A DNA stretch of 64,000 nt. It comes from Actinostola sp. cb2023. Taxonomy: Eukaryota > Cnidaria > Anthozoa > Actiniaria > Actinostolidae. This document shows, one piece after another, positions 21,049 to 31,976 of the stretch; within the stretch, counting starts at the first letter, position 1; each line of letters opens with the position of its first letter. A program made the position numbers and the translations under genes. The notes under the pieces are model-generated. The model was not told the origin of the DNA. It was given only the letters and a program-made list of their open reading frames with translations, and did not search any database. The stretch is taken from the NCBI GenBank assembly GCA_033675265.1, contig JAUJYZ010000634.1, forward strand, positions 62,001 through 126,000, given 5' to 3'.

Positions 21049-21774
21049 TTATTTATTGCACAACAACAAAATTAATGAAAATACTGTATTTTTCTCTGTA
21101 CTGATATAAAAAGCGAGCGAGCGCGCAAAACCGGTGTTTTCTAAAACGTATAATACGCTGTCATATTTGTACTCGGATTTGTACTGTAAGATTACAAGTT
21201 GTGCAATAAAGTTCAGTATCACATTGATGTATCCCCGTACAGATATCCTGTCAGGTGGAAAGGTACAAAGCTGAGAGCAGACACTGAGTGTGGTCACCGC
21301 CAAAGGCCAGTAACGTCCTCAGTGGTATTGACAATAAAGTACACTAACTAATAATAATAATAATAATAATACGACGGCTATGCGATGTCTCACAGTCTAC
21401 TTTTGGATGATAGGCAATATCGAAAATAGCTGCATTAATGGTGTAAAGTTAACGTAAATAGTTTCACTCGATAAGACGGTGCTCGAGTTACTTTAGATGT
21501 TCAGAGTGGCTGACAACTATTTTATATAGAACATCTCACAAACTAAGCAATCGAACCCAAAGTTCAAAAACAAAGAACACACACAAGCATATATTTCTAG
21601 TACGTATACTTCATTCCTATCAACACAATATTCTTATATAACTTTTTAAAGTTTCAAATACCTTATCAGAAAAGCCTTTAGTTCTGTTATGTTAGCGATC
21701 TGCAATCCCTGGGTTGATGTAGTTAAGTGACTCGAAATAGACAAAGCTTTGAATGTGTAATCTCGAATATTTTA
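21049..21774. other. Block-boundary sequence shared with blocks 2 and 3; no gene
   Basis: From about 21,220 this matches 29,350-29,690 and, in its right half, 50,600-50,760. Shared blocks include GATGTATCCCCGTACAGATA and TTAGCGATCTGCAATCCC. A TAA microsatellite sits at 21,350-21,371. I see no exon. It marks the junction between consecutive P blocks. Confidence 0.75.
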
Positions 21775-22575
21775 TAAGCAGGTTGATGTATTTATATATT
21801 TTATACTTTAACAGTTTTGCTTCGGTACCAGTTATTCTTTAAGCTTCGTGTAAACCCGAATATTTTATAAACAGGTTGATGTATTTACTATATTTTACAC
21901 TTTAACAGTTTTGCTACACCCGTCGTTCTAGACTAAGCTTTGTGTAATACGAAACATTCTTTTCTGTTGGTTGATGTATTTTTATATTTTATACTTTAAC
22001 AGTTTTGCTACACTCGTCGTTCTAGACTAAGCTTTGTGTAATACGAAACATTCTTTTCTGTTGGTTGATGTATTTTTATATTTTACACTTTAACAGTTTT
22101 GCTACACCCGTCGTTCTAGACTAAGCTTTGTGTAATACGAAACATTCTTTTCTGTTGGTTGATGTATTTATATATTTTATACTTTAACAGTTCGGCTACA
22201 CCCGTCGTTCTAGACTAAGCTTTGTGTAATACGAAACATTATTTTCTGTAGATTGATGTATTTTTATACTTTTCTACTTTAACAGTTTTGCTACACCCGT
22301 CGTTCTACACTAAGCTTTGTGTAATACGAAACATTATTTTCTGTAGATTGATGTATTTTTATACTTTTATACTTTAACAGTTTTGCTACACCCGTCGTGC
22401 TAGACTAAGCTTTGTGTAATAGGAAACATTCTTTATCTTCTGCAGGTTGACGTATTTTTATATTTTATACTTTAACAGTTTTGCTTTTCCCGTCGTTCTA
22501 CACTAAGCTTTGTGTAATACGAAACATTATTTTCTGTAGATTGATGTATTTATATATTTTCATGAACTAATTGCA
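21775..22575. repeat. 94-bp satellite array, block 2
   Basis: The first two monomers are strongly diverged (TTCGGTACCAGTTATTC in place of the usual CACCCGTCGTTCTAG), then six or seven typical monomers follow. The same two diverged edge monomers begin the arrays at 29.7 and 50.8 kb. Confidence 0.95.
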
Positions 22576-22649
22576 TCGGTTAATTTCCTAATTGCATTAA
22601 TTCTAATAAACTCGTTCCCAGTCCCCTGTTACATTAGGTAATGGCTAAT

Positions 22650-22793
22650 AGTCCTTTTTACCGATACGGCGGCCATCTTGAATTATGGGATATTATATTG
22701 GCGCGACTGCACCAATATAATTTGGGTCATTTGCAGTCGCGCCAATATAATATCCCATAATTCAAGATGGCCGCCGTATCGGTAAAAAGGTCT
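22650..22793. mobile_element. 144-bp palindromic miniature element with AAGATGGCCGCC arms
   Basis: Arms of about 60 bases mirror each other (CCTTTTTACCGATACGGCGG near the tip, then CCATCTTGAATTATGGG). In block 3 the same spacer reads GGTAATGGCTAATTGCC with no insertion; here AT flanks both ends, so a 2-base target duplication is inferred. The arms carry a CGGCCATCTTG motif close to the YY1 consensus. Confidence 0.88.
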
Positions 22794-22799
22794 ATTGCC

Positions 22800-23062
22800 T
22801 CTCACTTCTTTCAATTTTAACTTTTTTATCAAAGCCTTATTTATACTGAATTCATTCACCATAAAAGGTCACATTGACCATATAAAGTACGGAGCATGGT
22901 TGAGCTGGGAACCAATCACAACGCTGGAAATACAATCACGAGGTTGAGTATTTTTCATTTATTTTCGCATTGATTGAATGGTAATTTTACAAATCATTAT
23001 AAATATTAATTCAACGTTTTTTTAATTATTTGCTAAGTATTTAAACTAAACAGAAACGATTA
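22800..23062. other. Conserved spacer of the P block, copy 2
   Basis: No gene. It matches the block 1 and block 3 spacers (9,740-10,058 and 44,420-44,690) almost base for base, apart from the two small element insertions on either side. Confidence 0.85.
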
Positions 23063-23193
23063 GAGTGCAAACCATATGTCCGTGAAACAGTACTAACTAA
23101 TTAGTACTAAATAGCACTGACGAAACAATAGCAAACAATGGAGCAAACACTATTTAGTAATATTACTATTTCACGGACATATGGTTTGCACTC
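23063..23193. mobile_element. 131-bp TA-flanked miniature element with GAGTGCAAACC ends
   Basis: Inverted ends GAGTGCAAACCATATGTCCG surround a core with GTACTAACTAATTAGTAC and AAACAATAGCAAACAATGG. TA flanks both sides. Block 3 has the empty site (GAAATGATTATCAATATG near 44,682), where a single TA remains. A relative with a different arm lies at 30,939-31,078. TA duplication fits Tc1/mariner-type mobilisation. Confidence 0.92.
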
Positions 23194-23195
23194 TA

Positions 23196-24925
23196 TCAAT
23201 ATGTTATTAGTTCATGCAAACAACAATCAGATCATTTCACTTGTAAATCAATCAACTTGTTGGACTTATTTAAGAACTTATTTATTTAGTTATGTTATTA
23301 GTTCATGCAAACAACAATCAGATCATTTCACTTGTAAATCAATAAACTTGTTGGACTTATTTAAGAACTTATTTATTTACAGTTATGTTATTAGTTCATA
23401 CAAACAACAATCAGATCATTTCACTTGCAAATCAATAAATCAATAAACTTGTTGGACTTATTTTTATTAACTTATTTATTTATTTTATGTTATTAGTTCA
23501 TGCAAACAACAATCAGATCATTTCATTTGCAAATCAATAAACTTGTTGGACTTATTTAAAAACTTATTTATTTAGTTATGTTATTAGTTCATGCAAACAA
23601 CAATCAGATCATTTCACTTTTAAATCAAAAAACTTGTTGGACTTGTTTAAGAACTTATTTATTTAGTTATGTTATTAGTTCATGCAAACAACAATCAGAT
23701 CATTTCACTTGTAAATCAATAAACTTGTTGGACTTATTTAAGAATTTATTTAGTTTTATTTAGTAATGTTATTAGTTATGTTATTAGTTCATTCATGCAA
23801 ACATCAATCAGATCATTTCACTTGTAAATCAATAAACTTGTTGGACTTATTTAAGAACTTATTTATTTAGTTATGTTATTAGTTCATGCAAACAACAATC
23901 AGATCATTTCACTTGTAAATCAATAAACTTGTTGGACTTATTTAAAAACTTATTTATTTAGTTATGTTATTAGTTCATGCAAACAACAATCAGATCATTT
24001 CATTTGTAAAAATCAATAAACTTGTTGGACTTATTTATTAAAACTTATTTACTTTTATTTAGTTATGTTATTAGTTCATGCAAACAACAATCTGATCATT
24101 TCACTTGTAAATCAATAAACTTGTTGGACTTATTTAAGAAACTTATTTATTTTTATGTTTTAGTTTATGTTCACTTGTTTATGTTCATGCAAACAACAAT
24201 CAGATCATTTCACTTGTAAATCAATCAACTTGTTGGACTTATTTATTAACTTATTTATTTAGTTATGTTATTAGTTCATGCAAACAACAATCTGATCATT
24301 TCACTTGTAAATCAATAAACTTGTTGGACTTATTTAAGAATTTATTTATTTAGTTATGTTATGTTTATATGCAAACAACAATCTGATCATTTCACTTGCA
24401 AACAACAATCAGATCATTTCACTTGTAAATCAATCAACTTGTTGGACTTATTTAAAAACTTATTTATTTAGTTATGTTATTAGTTCATGCAAACAACAAT
24501 CAGATCAGATCATTTCACTTGTAAATCAATAAACTTGTTGGACTTATTTAAGAACTTATTTATTTAGTAATGTTATTAGTTCATGCAAACAACAATCAGA
24601 TCATTTCACTTGTAAATCAATAAACTTGTTGGACTTATTTAAGAATTTATTTATTTAGTAATGTTATTAGTTCATGCAAACATCAATCAGATCATTTCAC
24701 TTGTAAATCAATAAACTTGTTGGACTTATTTATTAACTTATTTATTTAGTTATGTTATATTAGTTCATGCAAACAACAATCAGATCATTTCACTTGTAAA
24801 TCAATAAACTTGTTGGACTTATTTAAGAACTTATTTATTTAGTTATGTTATTAGTTCATGCAAACAACAATCAGATCATTTCACTTGTAAATCAATAAAC
24901 TTCTTGGACTTATTTAAGACCTTAT
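23196..24925. repeat. 91-bp repeat array at the 3' end of P2, about 19 copies
   Basis: Units beginning ATGTTATTAGTTCATGCAAA and containing CTTGTAAATCAATAAACTTG run up to the P2 stop codon. Copies differ by small indels (for example doubled AGATC at about 24,505, fused unit at 24,370-24,420). On the gene strand each unit carries AATAAA. Small plus-strand ORFs in this array are artefacts. Confidence 0.95.
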
Positions 24926-27900
24926 TTATTTAGTGGCTTCATCTATTTGGCAAAACAAACCACCAAGATAGGAAGTCGTTTCCTTTGGACACACTGCACA
25001 CTGTTTGGTGTAATAGGATATCCGGTATTTCTTGTCATAACAACAGCCATCTTGTGACATCACCGTATTCGACCTCTGAAGCAATTTTGGAACTTCACTT
25101 TTCTTCTTTGCATCATATGGAACCTTCAATATGGCTTTGACTCTTAATAGTAGATTGGTGTCTGGAGTGGGTGCATCATAATTTAGTTCTTTTGGACCTT
25201 GATTAATATTGACCTTAAGACTCCAAGTAGAAAGCACTGTAGGCAGGAGGCTCTCTCCGGACACCCTCTTCGTTTTGTCACAAATCTTGGGAAGATTATT
25301 ACACAGGCTGTAGGGATTGTCGATTTCGATGGAGCAGCTGTCGTAGCCTTCATCATAAAGTGTGCGATAAGTATTTTGCCATTTTGGAAGTAGGTATACT
25401 ACTCTGGTGTTTGGATTCATTGTTGAAACTGAACTTCCAGAGATAGAAGTCATTGTTACCTGTGTGGTGGTGTACACCTGGGCTGATGAGTCTTCATATG
25501 TTTTGTGAGGAAGAAAGAGTTTTAAACTTTTAATGAAAGGAATTGAACTTTGTCTGGGTAAAATCCATCCATATTCTGTCAGCCAGTTTTTATCAACAGG
25601 AATTTGGAAAATAACTGTTTCTCCTCTTGCTAGTGCTTGCAGGTCAACAACACCGGTATCGCCATCTGACTGAGCTCTGGTTGGAATATACACATCTCTT
25701 TCAATCTCATCATATGGAGTTTTATCTTGATAGGAAATTAGAGCATCGATATTTTCCTTGACAAAGAGACCATTGATTGTTGAGCAAGGCTGTACACGTT
25801 TTCCTAGATTTTTGTATTCCAGGACGTTACAGTAAACTGATATAACCTTCTGAAATTTACTTTGCATCATGAAGAACCCAGTCATGAGTTGGCTTGCCTC
25901 TATAACATCATGTTTGCCCTCGATATTCCTAGCAAATCTTTGTGCCAGATTACCACGAACAACTGCAGCGACGGAGTCGACCAGCTGAAACTGGAAGTCA
26001 AAGATATCTTCTCTTAGAGTAAAGAATTGTGCAAGAGTTCCTTCTAGTCTTTCACATATCAGCTTGCCTCCAGCGATGCCCTTAGGAACGGAGCCTGCTA
26101 TTCCAACTTCGCCATTGAGCACGTCACAGGTGGCATCTTTGAATGCGGACCACAAAGCGTCGTTCTTCGCCAGTATGGATCGGTCTATTTGTGGAGTATA
26201 GGCTCCGTATTCTTCTATAAACTTGTCAGAATCCTTTCCAATATCGTTTTCTTGGCCATTTCTTATTTTGTCAACAACACTCTGAAGTGTTGAAATCTGT
26301 TGTGCGTTACTCCCAAACGCTCTTGTGAGCTGCAACGAGTCCTTGGTCAAATCGTCCAGCGCGACAAAAAGTGCTATTCCGTGTGCAAGCTCTGCAGCGG
26401 CATTAGCAACTTTCCCTGTTTGGTCCAAGACATCCATAATGTCAGGTCCTGCGAAAAATAACTTTAAAGGGTTACTATTAGTCAGTATCAAGGCTGCAAG
26501 TTTTGCTGTTTCCTCTGCCAAATTAGCAGCCAAAATTACTTCCATCAACGTCATTGCTTCTTTGATGTCTTTTGTGAGCTTTGTTTCAACAGTTGCAAGA
26601 GTTGTGGTATACTTGTCCAGAGAGTCTTTCAAAAAGGCAGCATCTGCTGAGGCAATTCCTTCGTCATACTTTGCCAGACCTTCAAAGAATGTGGAGATTC
26701 CTGACACTGAAGCCTGCATGTTGTCATCAAGTTTATTCATTCTGCCCAACAGTTCAAAATGTTGGAGATTTTGCTTTTGTAACGTAACCAGTTGTTCATA
26801 GTTAATTTGAGAGGATTCGCGAAGGTCTTTCACTTTTATATCTTCGTTTTGATTGCGTTGCATTTTCTTTACAAGTTTGTAATGTTGATAAAAATTTTCA
26901 TGCGGGCAGGCTGCAACAAACTTGATTAAATCACACTGTTTCTTTGAAATTTCCAAAGCCTCTTCTTTTTCTTCTACCATGGCTAACGCGACGTCAAGTT
27001 TTGTAAATGCAGACCCTGACAAAGCATCGTTGTAAAAGTTATTCCAAGTAATATCCCAGTACGATGGCAGAGATGCGGCATAGGATATCAGTCGATCTGC
27101 ATCTTCCAAGACTTTATGAAATGCACCAAGATAATCACACTCTTCACTTTGACAGTTTTTAGGACATAATCGTTGGAAGATCATTTCATTGATTTGGTAC
27201 CAAAAAATACCAACCATCATGGGTAGAGCCTTCTTGACATCACATGCATTATCTACTGTGCACACTGATATGGAAGTTTCCATATAGGTAGCAATAACCT
27301 GTGGTGATTCTACATCAATCATTCTTTTTTGAGATACCTTCGTTTGCCACATTCCTTCAATATCTGATCTTCGTGAGCCCGAAGGCATTTTATTGGCGTA
27401 CAGCGGTGTTTCAGGTGTTGGGCATGTCTGAATATCATTACAAACCTTTGTTATGGATATTTCTTTCCAATCGTCAAGGCCCGTAGAATAAGAGATAGCA
27501 CTCACTTTTTTACACATATTGGAAAAAGGAATGATATGTGATTTCTTTCCTATTTCAGCCAGAAATCGTCCAATCTTTATAACGAAATATCTATTGTTGA
27601 ATTTCATGAGACGTCGGTTGTTATTCTCTCGTAACGTATAACTTCTGATTAAACTGTTGGTATACTCTTGCCTATCTGAAATAGCCCGACGAAGCATTTC
27701 CAATTCGTATCTTAATATAGGAACATCAAGTGGAGATTTCATGAAATCCTTAGCCGTACGCTGTACATCTTTTATAACATCGATGAATCTTTGTAGAGTC
27801 TTCATCTCATCCATGTTCAATGATTCCATTGCAGATTTCATGCTGTATTTTGCTTGGATCAGCATGGGTAAGGTTGTGGCAAAACTGCTCTCTCGACATT

Positions 27901-27958
27901 GGGCACCAACGAACACCATACCAGCGAGCACCAACATGAACATGTGCTGGCTAACCAT
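24926..27958 (-). CDS. P2: large secreted protein of unknown function, intact copy
   Basis: 1,010 aa in one coding exon, a close paralogue of P1 and P3 over its whole length. The ATG at 27,958 opens a signal peptide (MVSQHMFMLVLAGMVFVGAQ). The Cys pattern of P1 is preserved, including CPKNCQSEEC and the Cys-rich tail CC-C-C-C at the end. The block that differs most lies between GSRRSDIEG and the VCTVDNACD motif, where P2 is shorter and unrelated in sequence to P1. The long helical middle and beta-rich last third match P1 closely, which suggests purifying selection. No known domain recognised. It is followed by the largest 91-bp array and preceded by a 5' UTR acceptor (exon start 27,990). Element E lies in its putative first intron. 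Confidence 0.85.
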   Translation of the reverse strand: MVSQHMFMLVLAGMVFVGAQCRESSFATTLPMLIQAKYSMKSAMESLNMDEMKTLQRFIDVIKDVQRTAKDFMKSPLDVPILRYELEMLRRAISDRQEYTNSLIRSYTLRENNNRRLMKFNNRYFVIKIGRFLAEIGKKSHIIPFSNMCKKVSAISYSTGLDDWKEISITKVCNDIQTCPTPETPLYANKMPSGSRRSDIEGMWQTKVSQKRMIDVESPQVIATYMETSISVCTVDNACDVKKALPMMVGIFWYQINEMIFQRLCPKNCQSEECDYLGAFHKVLEDADRLISYAASLPSYWDITWNNFYNDALSGSAFTKLDVALAMVEEKEEALEISKKQCDLIKFVAACPHENFYQHYKLVKKMQRNQNEDIKVKDLRESSQINYEQLVTLQKQNLQHFELLGRMNKLDDNMQASVSGISTFFEGLAKYDEGIASADAAFLKDSLDKYTTTLATVETKLTKDIKEAMTLMEVILAANLAEETAKLAALILTNSNPLKLFFAGPDIMDVLDQTGKVANAAAELAHGIALFVALDDLTKDSLQLTRAFGSNAQQISTLQSVVDKIRNGQENDIGKDSDKFIEEYGAYTPQIDRSILAKNDALWSAFKDATCDVLNGEVGIAGSVPKGIAGGKLICERLEGTLAQFFTLREDIFDFQFQLVDSVAAVVRGNLAQRFARNIEGKHDVIEASQLMTGFFMMQSKFQKVISVYCNVLEYKNLGKRVQPCSTINGLFVKENIDALISYQDKTPYDEIERDVYIPTRAQSDGDTGVVDLQALARGETVIFQIPVDKNWLTEYGWILPRQSSIPFIKSLKLFLPHKTYEDSSAQVYTTTQVTMTSISGSSVSTMNPNTRVVYLLPKWQNTYRTLYDEGYDSCSIEIDNPYSLCNNLPKICDKTKRVSGESLLPTVLSTWSLKVNINQGPKELNYDAPTPDTNLLLRVKAILKVPYDAKKKSEVPKLLQRSNTVMSQDGCCYDKKYRISYYTKQCAVCPKETTSYLGGLFCQIDEATK

Positions 27959-28007
27959 AATGCTTGCCTTTTCTCTACAGCCAGGTATTCCTGCAAGTAA
28001 TATAACA

Positions 28008-29146
28008 ATAGAGTTGATGTCGCGGGCGTAAATATGTTTTTGGCCAGAGTCAGGAGTCTCACCCGGAAACGCGGTCTAAAATGAGCTCTGAGAAGGGCCA
28101 AAAACATATTTACGCCCAAGAACATCAACTCTATTACTATTATAATCATTTCATCGGGCATTTAGAAAAGGAATCAAAGACAGTAAAGCAACATTTTGAA
28201 CACTGCCGACCTCGCGTCGACATTTATTTCAATTGAAAATGCAGTTGAAAACTGCAAAATTTGTCAAAACAATCTTTGCACCAAAGTTCTCTTGAAAGGA
28301 AAACTAACATAATTCCATCAACAGCAAATAAATAGTCATTTAGAAGCACTAAAATTAATTATGCAATTACTGAACTGGCAGTTTGGCATAATTAAATTGC
28401 TTGAAGTGAATGGGAATGGAGCTAATACGGTCTATTGCAGCTCTGATACTGGTCAAGGCACTTGCTGTGAGATCCTTCTTCTGGTTTTTAGTAGAAGAAG
28501 AATAATACTTTATTTACATAATATTACAAGTTTTTTGTATTGATATATAAAATTAAGGAGGATAATAAAATGATAGTGTTACGCCCGCGATGGTTTGTTT
28601 TAAACTCTGCTTAAAATCTGCGAATAATGCCGCTCAATTCTGTCATATTTTTTTGAATTCGTCTCGGCGCATCAGCCATCAGTCACTGAACTTTTTCATT
28701 CCCCACAAAGTTAGTTTCCTCAGTTGTGTTTTGGGGCATGAATTCTTCTTCGAGTTTCTGTAAGTCCTCTTCATCTAGCTGAGAAGACTGCGAATTTGCT
28801 TCTTCGTTAGGTTTTCTAGCTATTTTGTCGTTATAAAGCACAAAAAAAATAGCTGACTCTCGAGTCAAAGTGCTGCCAGTCAAGAAATAACGGCGCGAAC
28901 AGTTGAATGGTTTGCCGTTCTGATTGGCTGGCTGGGTTATTTTCTTATTTTTGATTGACATAGAGCAGCGGTCTAAAATACATTTGACATATCAATCAGT
29001 CAAATCAATCAAATCAATCAAAAGACTTTATTTTATGAGGGTGACACTAAACAGTCTCAGATTGTCTCAGACATAGCCCGCTGATTTCACCATTTTAGAC
29101 CGCAAAATACGCCACAATGCCCGATGAAATGATTATAATAGAGTAT
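28008..29146. mobile_element. Element E in the putative first intron of P2
   Basis: This segment is absent from the P1 leader, where CAAGAAATAGAGTATTTTACC is continuous (about 13,537-13,557). It starts with a hairpin (28,008-28,134, GGGCGTAAATATGTTTTTGG arms). The remainder has AATGCCCGATGAAATGATTA at 29,118 as an inverse of TAATCATTTCATCGGGCATT at 28,143, so these may be its true ends. Copy E' upstream of P1 has the same composite structure in the opposite orientation. Not recognised as a named family. Confidence 0.7.
28683..28961 (-). CDS. ORF of element E, unknown
   Basis: A 92-codon ORF (MSIKNKKITQPANQNG start) with an acidic C-terminal half containing SQLDEEDLQKLEEEF. A related but broken frame lies in E' at about 14,760-15,030, so the sequence has been copied with the element. 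No family recognised. It could be a remnant of a longer transposon protein or a fortuitous frame; coding status is weak. Confidence 0.25.
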   Translation of the reverse strand: MSIKNKKITQPANQNGKPFNCSRRYFLTGSTLTRESAIFFVLYNDKIARKPNEEANSQSSQLDEEDLQKLEEEFMPQNTTEETNFVGNEKVQ

Positions 29147-29695
29147 TTTTCCACTGTTTTATTATATGCCAATATTCCTCGTGTTTTGGTTAATTTCAGC
29201 AGAGAAGTTTAGAAGAAAACATTGATTAATATTTTCTGATATGGGATATGGAAGTGACAAGGGAGAATGGTTTATATTCATAACTATTACCCGAACATCA
29301 TTATAGGTTTTGTCAAATTAACTCCAAGAAAAACAGCTTGATATAGTTATAACATTGATGTATCCCCGTACAGATATCCTGTCAGGTGGAAAGGAACAGT
29401 TGAGAGCAGACACTGAGGGTGGTCACTGCCAGATCGAGGTTAGCGTCCTCAGTAGTATTGAAAAAAAGTGCATACAAACTAAGCAATCGATCCCAAATTA
29501 AAGTTGAAAACAAACACAAGCAAATATTTCTAGTACGTACTTCATTCCTATCAACACAATATTCTTATATGACTTTTTAAAGTTACAAATACCTTATAAG
29601 AAAAGCCTTAGTTCTGTTAAGCTAGCGATCTGTAATCCCTGAGTTGATGTGGAAGTGACTCGATATAGACTAAGCTTTGAATGTGTAATCTCGAA
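29147..29695. other. Block-boundary sequence 2/3; no gene
   Basis: Matches 19,690-21,774 minus the insertions there: GATATGGGATATGGAAGTGA, GTATCCCCGTACAGATATCC and the lead-in to the satellite are in the same order. It provides the empty site for element E' and for the Crypton-bearing segment. Confidence 0.8.
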
Positions 29696-30464
29696 TATTT
29701 TATAAGCAGGTTGATGTATTTATATATTTTATACTTTAACAGTTTTGCTTCGGTACCCGTTATTCTTTAAGCTTCGTGTAAACCCGAATATTTTATAAAC
29801 AGGTTGATGTATTTACTATATTTTACACTTTAACAGTTTTGCTACACCCGTCGTTCTAGACTAAGCTTTGTGTAATACGAAACATTCTTTTCTGTAGGTT
29901 GCTGTATTTTTATATTTCATACTTTAACAGTTTTGCTACACCCGTCGTTCTAGACTAAGCTTTGTGTAATACGAAACATTATTTTCTGTAGGTTGATGTA
30001 TTTTTATATTTTATACTTTAACAGTTTTGCTACACTCGTAGTTCTAGACTAAGCTTTGTGTAATACGAAACATTCTTTTCTGTAGGTTGCTGTATTTTTA
30101 TATTTTATACTTTAACAGTTTTGCTACACCCGTCGTTCTAGACTAAGCTTTGTGTAATACCAAACATTATTTTCTGTAGGTTGCTGTATTTTTATATTTT
30201 ATACTTTAACAGTTTTGCTACACCCGTCGTTCTAGACTAAGCTTTGTGTAATACGAAACATTCTTTTCTGTAGGTTGCTGTATGTTTTTATATTTTATAC
30301 TTTAACAGTTTTGCTACACCCGTCGTTCTAGACTAAGCTTTGTGTAATACCAAACATTATTTTCTGTAGGTTGCTGTATTTTTATATTTTATACTTTAAC
30401 AGTTTTGCTACACCCGTCGTTCTAGACTAAGCTTTGTGTAATACGAAACATTCTTTTCTGTAGG
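29696..30464. repeat. 94-bp satellite array, block 3 left part
   Basis: Two diverged edge monomers followed by about six typical ones; several share the variant GTTGCTGTATTTT. The array stops abruptly inside a monomer after TTTTCTGTAGG and resumes at 42,828 with TGCTACACCC, so a segment of about 12.4 kb now splits it and about 35 bases of one monomer are missing. Confidence 0.95.
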
Positions 30465-30938
30465 CAAGAGTACTCAACGGGGCAATTTTTCAAAATACGG
30501 CCAAGATCGTTAGAATCACCCATAGGACAAAGAAGATGTGATCCTAGTTACTTATTGAACAAAGCTGGGAAAAAAGTATCCGCTCCACATAGCTAGCTAG
30601 ACGGTTTCTTAAACAATAAGTTCCCAGCCAGGAATGAGACCTCTGGGGACTTTTCCCAGCTAGAAATTCGTTCCATACCAATTTTTTTTTACCAGCCAGC
30701 AAAATTTCAGAAACATTACACTCTAGCTAGGTAAAAAAAAAATTGCAAATAAAACACTAGTTTTTTAACTGAAAACTGGTATTTTCAAGTATTTTACTTA
30801 ATTTACTCAATGTAAATATTGAGTAAATTATTGTAAATTTTTCAATGAATTCATGCAGGAGTGAGTTTATGATAAATTGTTGGTCACAAATAAAAACAAA
30901 GTATTTGAACACTAAATACCTTTATTACCTGATGGTTA

Positions 30939-31078
30939 GAGTGCAATTTAGAAAAGCTTGAAAACTAAATAACTATTAGTACTAAATAGCACTAATGAAA
31001 CAATAGAAAACAATAGAAATAGCACTATTTAGTACTATTTAAAGTTAGTACTATTTCACACTTTTCTAAATTGCACTC
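30939..31078. mobile_element. 140-bp TA-flanked miniature element, GAGTGCAATTTAG ends
   Basis: TA-flanked inverted ends (GAGTGCAATTTAGAAAAG) around the same core as the 23,063 element: AGTACTAAATAGCACTAATG and AAACAATAGAAAACAATAG. Only the first eight bases of the arms are shared with that element. Confidence 0.88.
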
Positions 31079-31127
31079 TATCTTTATATACACCTATTCC
31101 AAATATCGTTGTCCGCGTCGAAAGAAC

Positions 31128-31342
31128 AAACAACAAGCTGACGACCGCAAAGGACTTTGGGAATCTCCTAATTAATTTATTTTATCTGTGGTATTTGAGA
31201 AGTTATCCCTACGGACGTTGAATAGCAATCATTTGGAACTATTCGGCAATTTGAAAATGCATGTTGTCAAAATGTCTACGGATGAATAAATGAATAAGGA
31301 GAAAGTCCCAAAGTCCTTTGCGGTCGTCAGCTTGTTGCTTGT
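31128..31342. mobile_element. Small inverted-repeat element, CAAGCTGACGACCGCAAAGG arms
   Basis: Arms of about 40 bases (AACAAGCTGACGACCGCAAA ... and its inverse ending near 31,342) flank a unique 135-base centre. No ORF. Confidence 0.75.
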
Positions 31343-31976
31343 TGCTGTCGGCCCGGAAAAAAGCTCATTATATATAGTGCCTTAGTCTTTAAGGGGAACT
31401 AGCACGTAAAATACGTCCAAATTTTAGATACATTAAATCGTCTCGAACAGTTCCATTACAATCTTTATGTACTAAATAAATAAACTGTGAAATATTTTCC
31501 CAATATTCCAATCAGAAGTTCTATAAATTTGCGATTAACTCACGTCCGCCATTAAACTAATGCGGCTAATATACTATATTATTATTCTACTATGCGAATG
31601 TTAAGTTAGCACGCGGGAAGATTTGAAAAATTCGACGAATCGCTTGGCAAATCTTCCATATCCTCCCGTAATTTATAACATTGAGTTGATATTTGTTGAG
31701 CGTGTGGAGTAAGTGACGTCACGGATACAAAGGCATGGTCTTATTGTTTTCTATGTAAAAATAATACAAAGAACGACAATAGAATAATAGCCAGGAATTT
31801 TATGCAGGTGATACGAAGACCTGACCGACTGAATTTCGCGGGCCGATTAGGCGAAACGTCAGTAATGGCGGGCAGCGATGTTTATGCTGTTTTAAATTGA
31901 TTTTTTCAGCGCCATCTCACTTAAATGCCAAAATATATTTAAAAAAATGGATAACTTACTTTATATGAAATGGACA

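Noticed and set aside
23138..24219. Plus-strand ORFs with NNNQIISL / SCKQQSDHFTC motifs
   Set aside because: They are readings of the 91-bp array.
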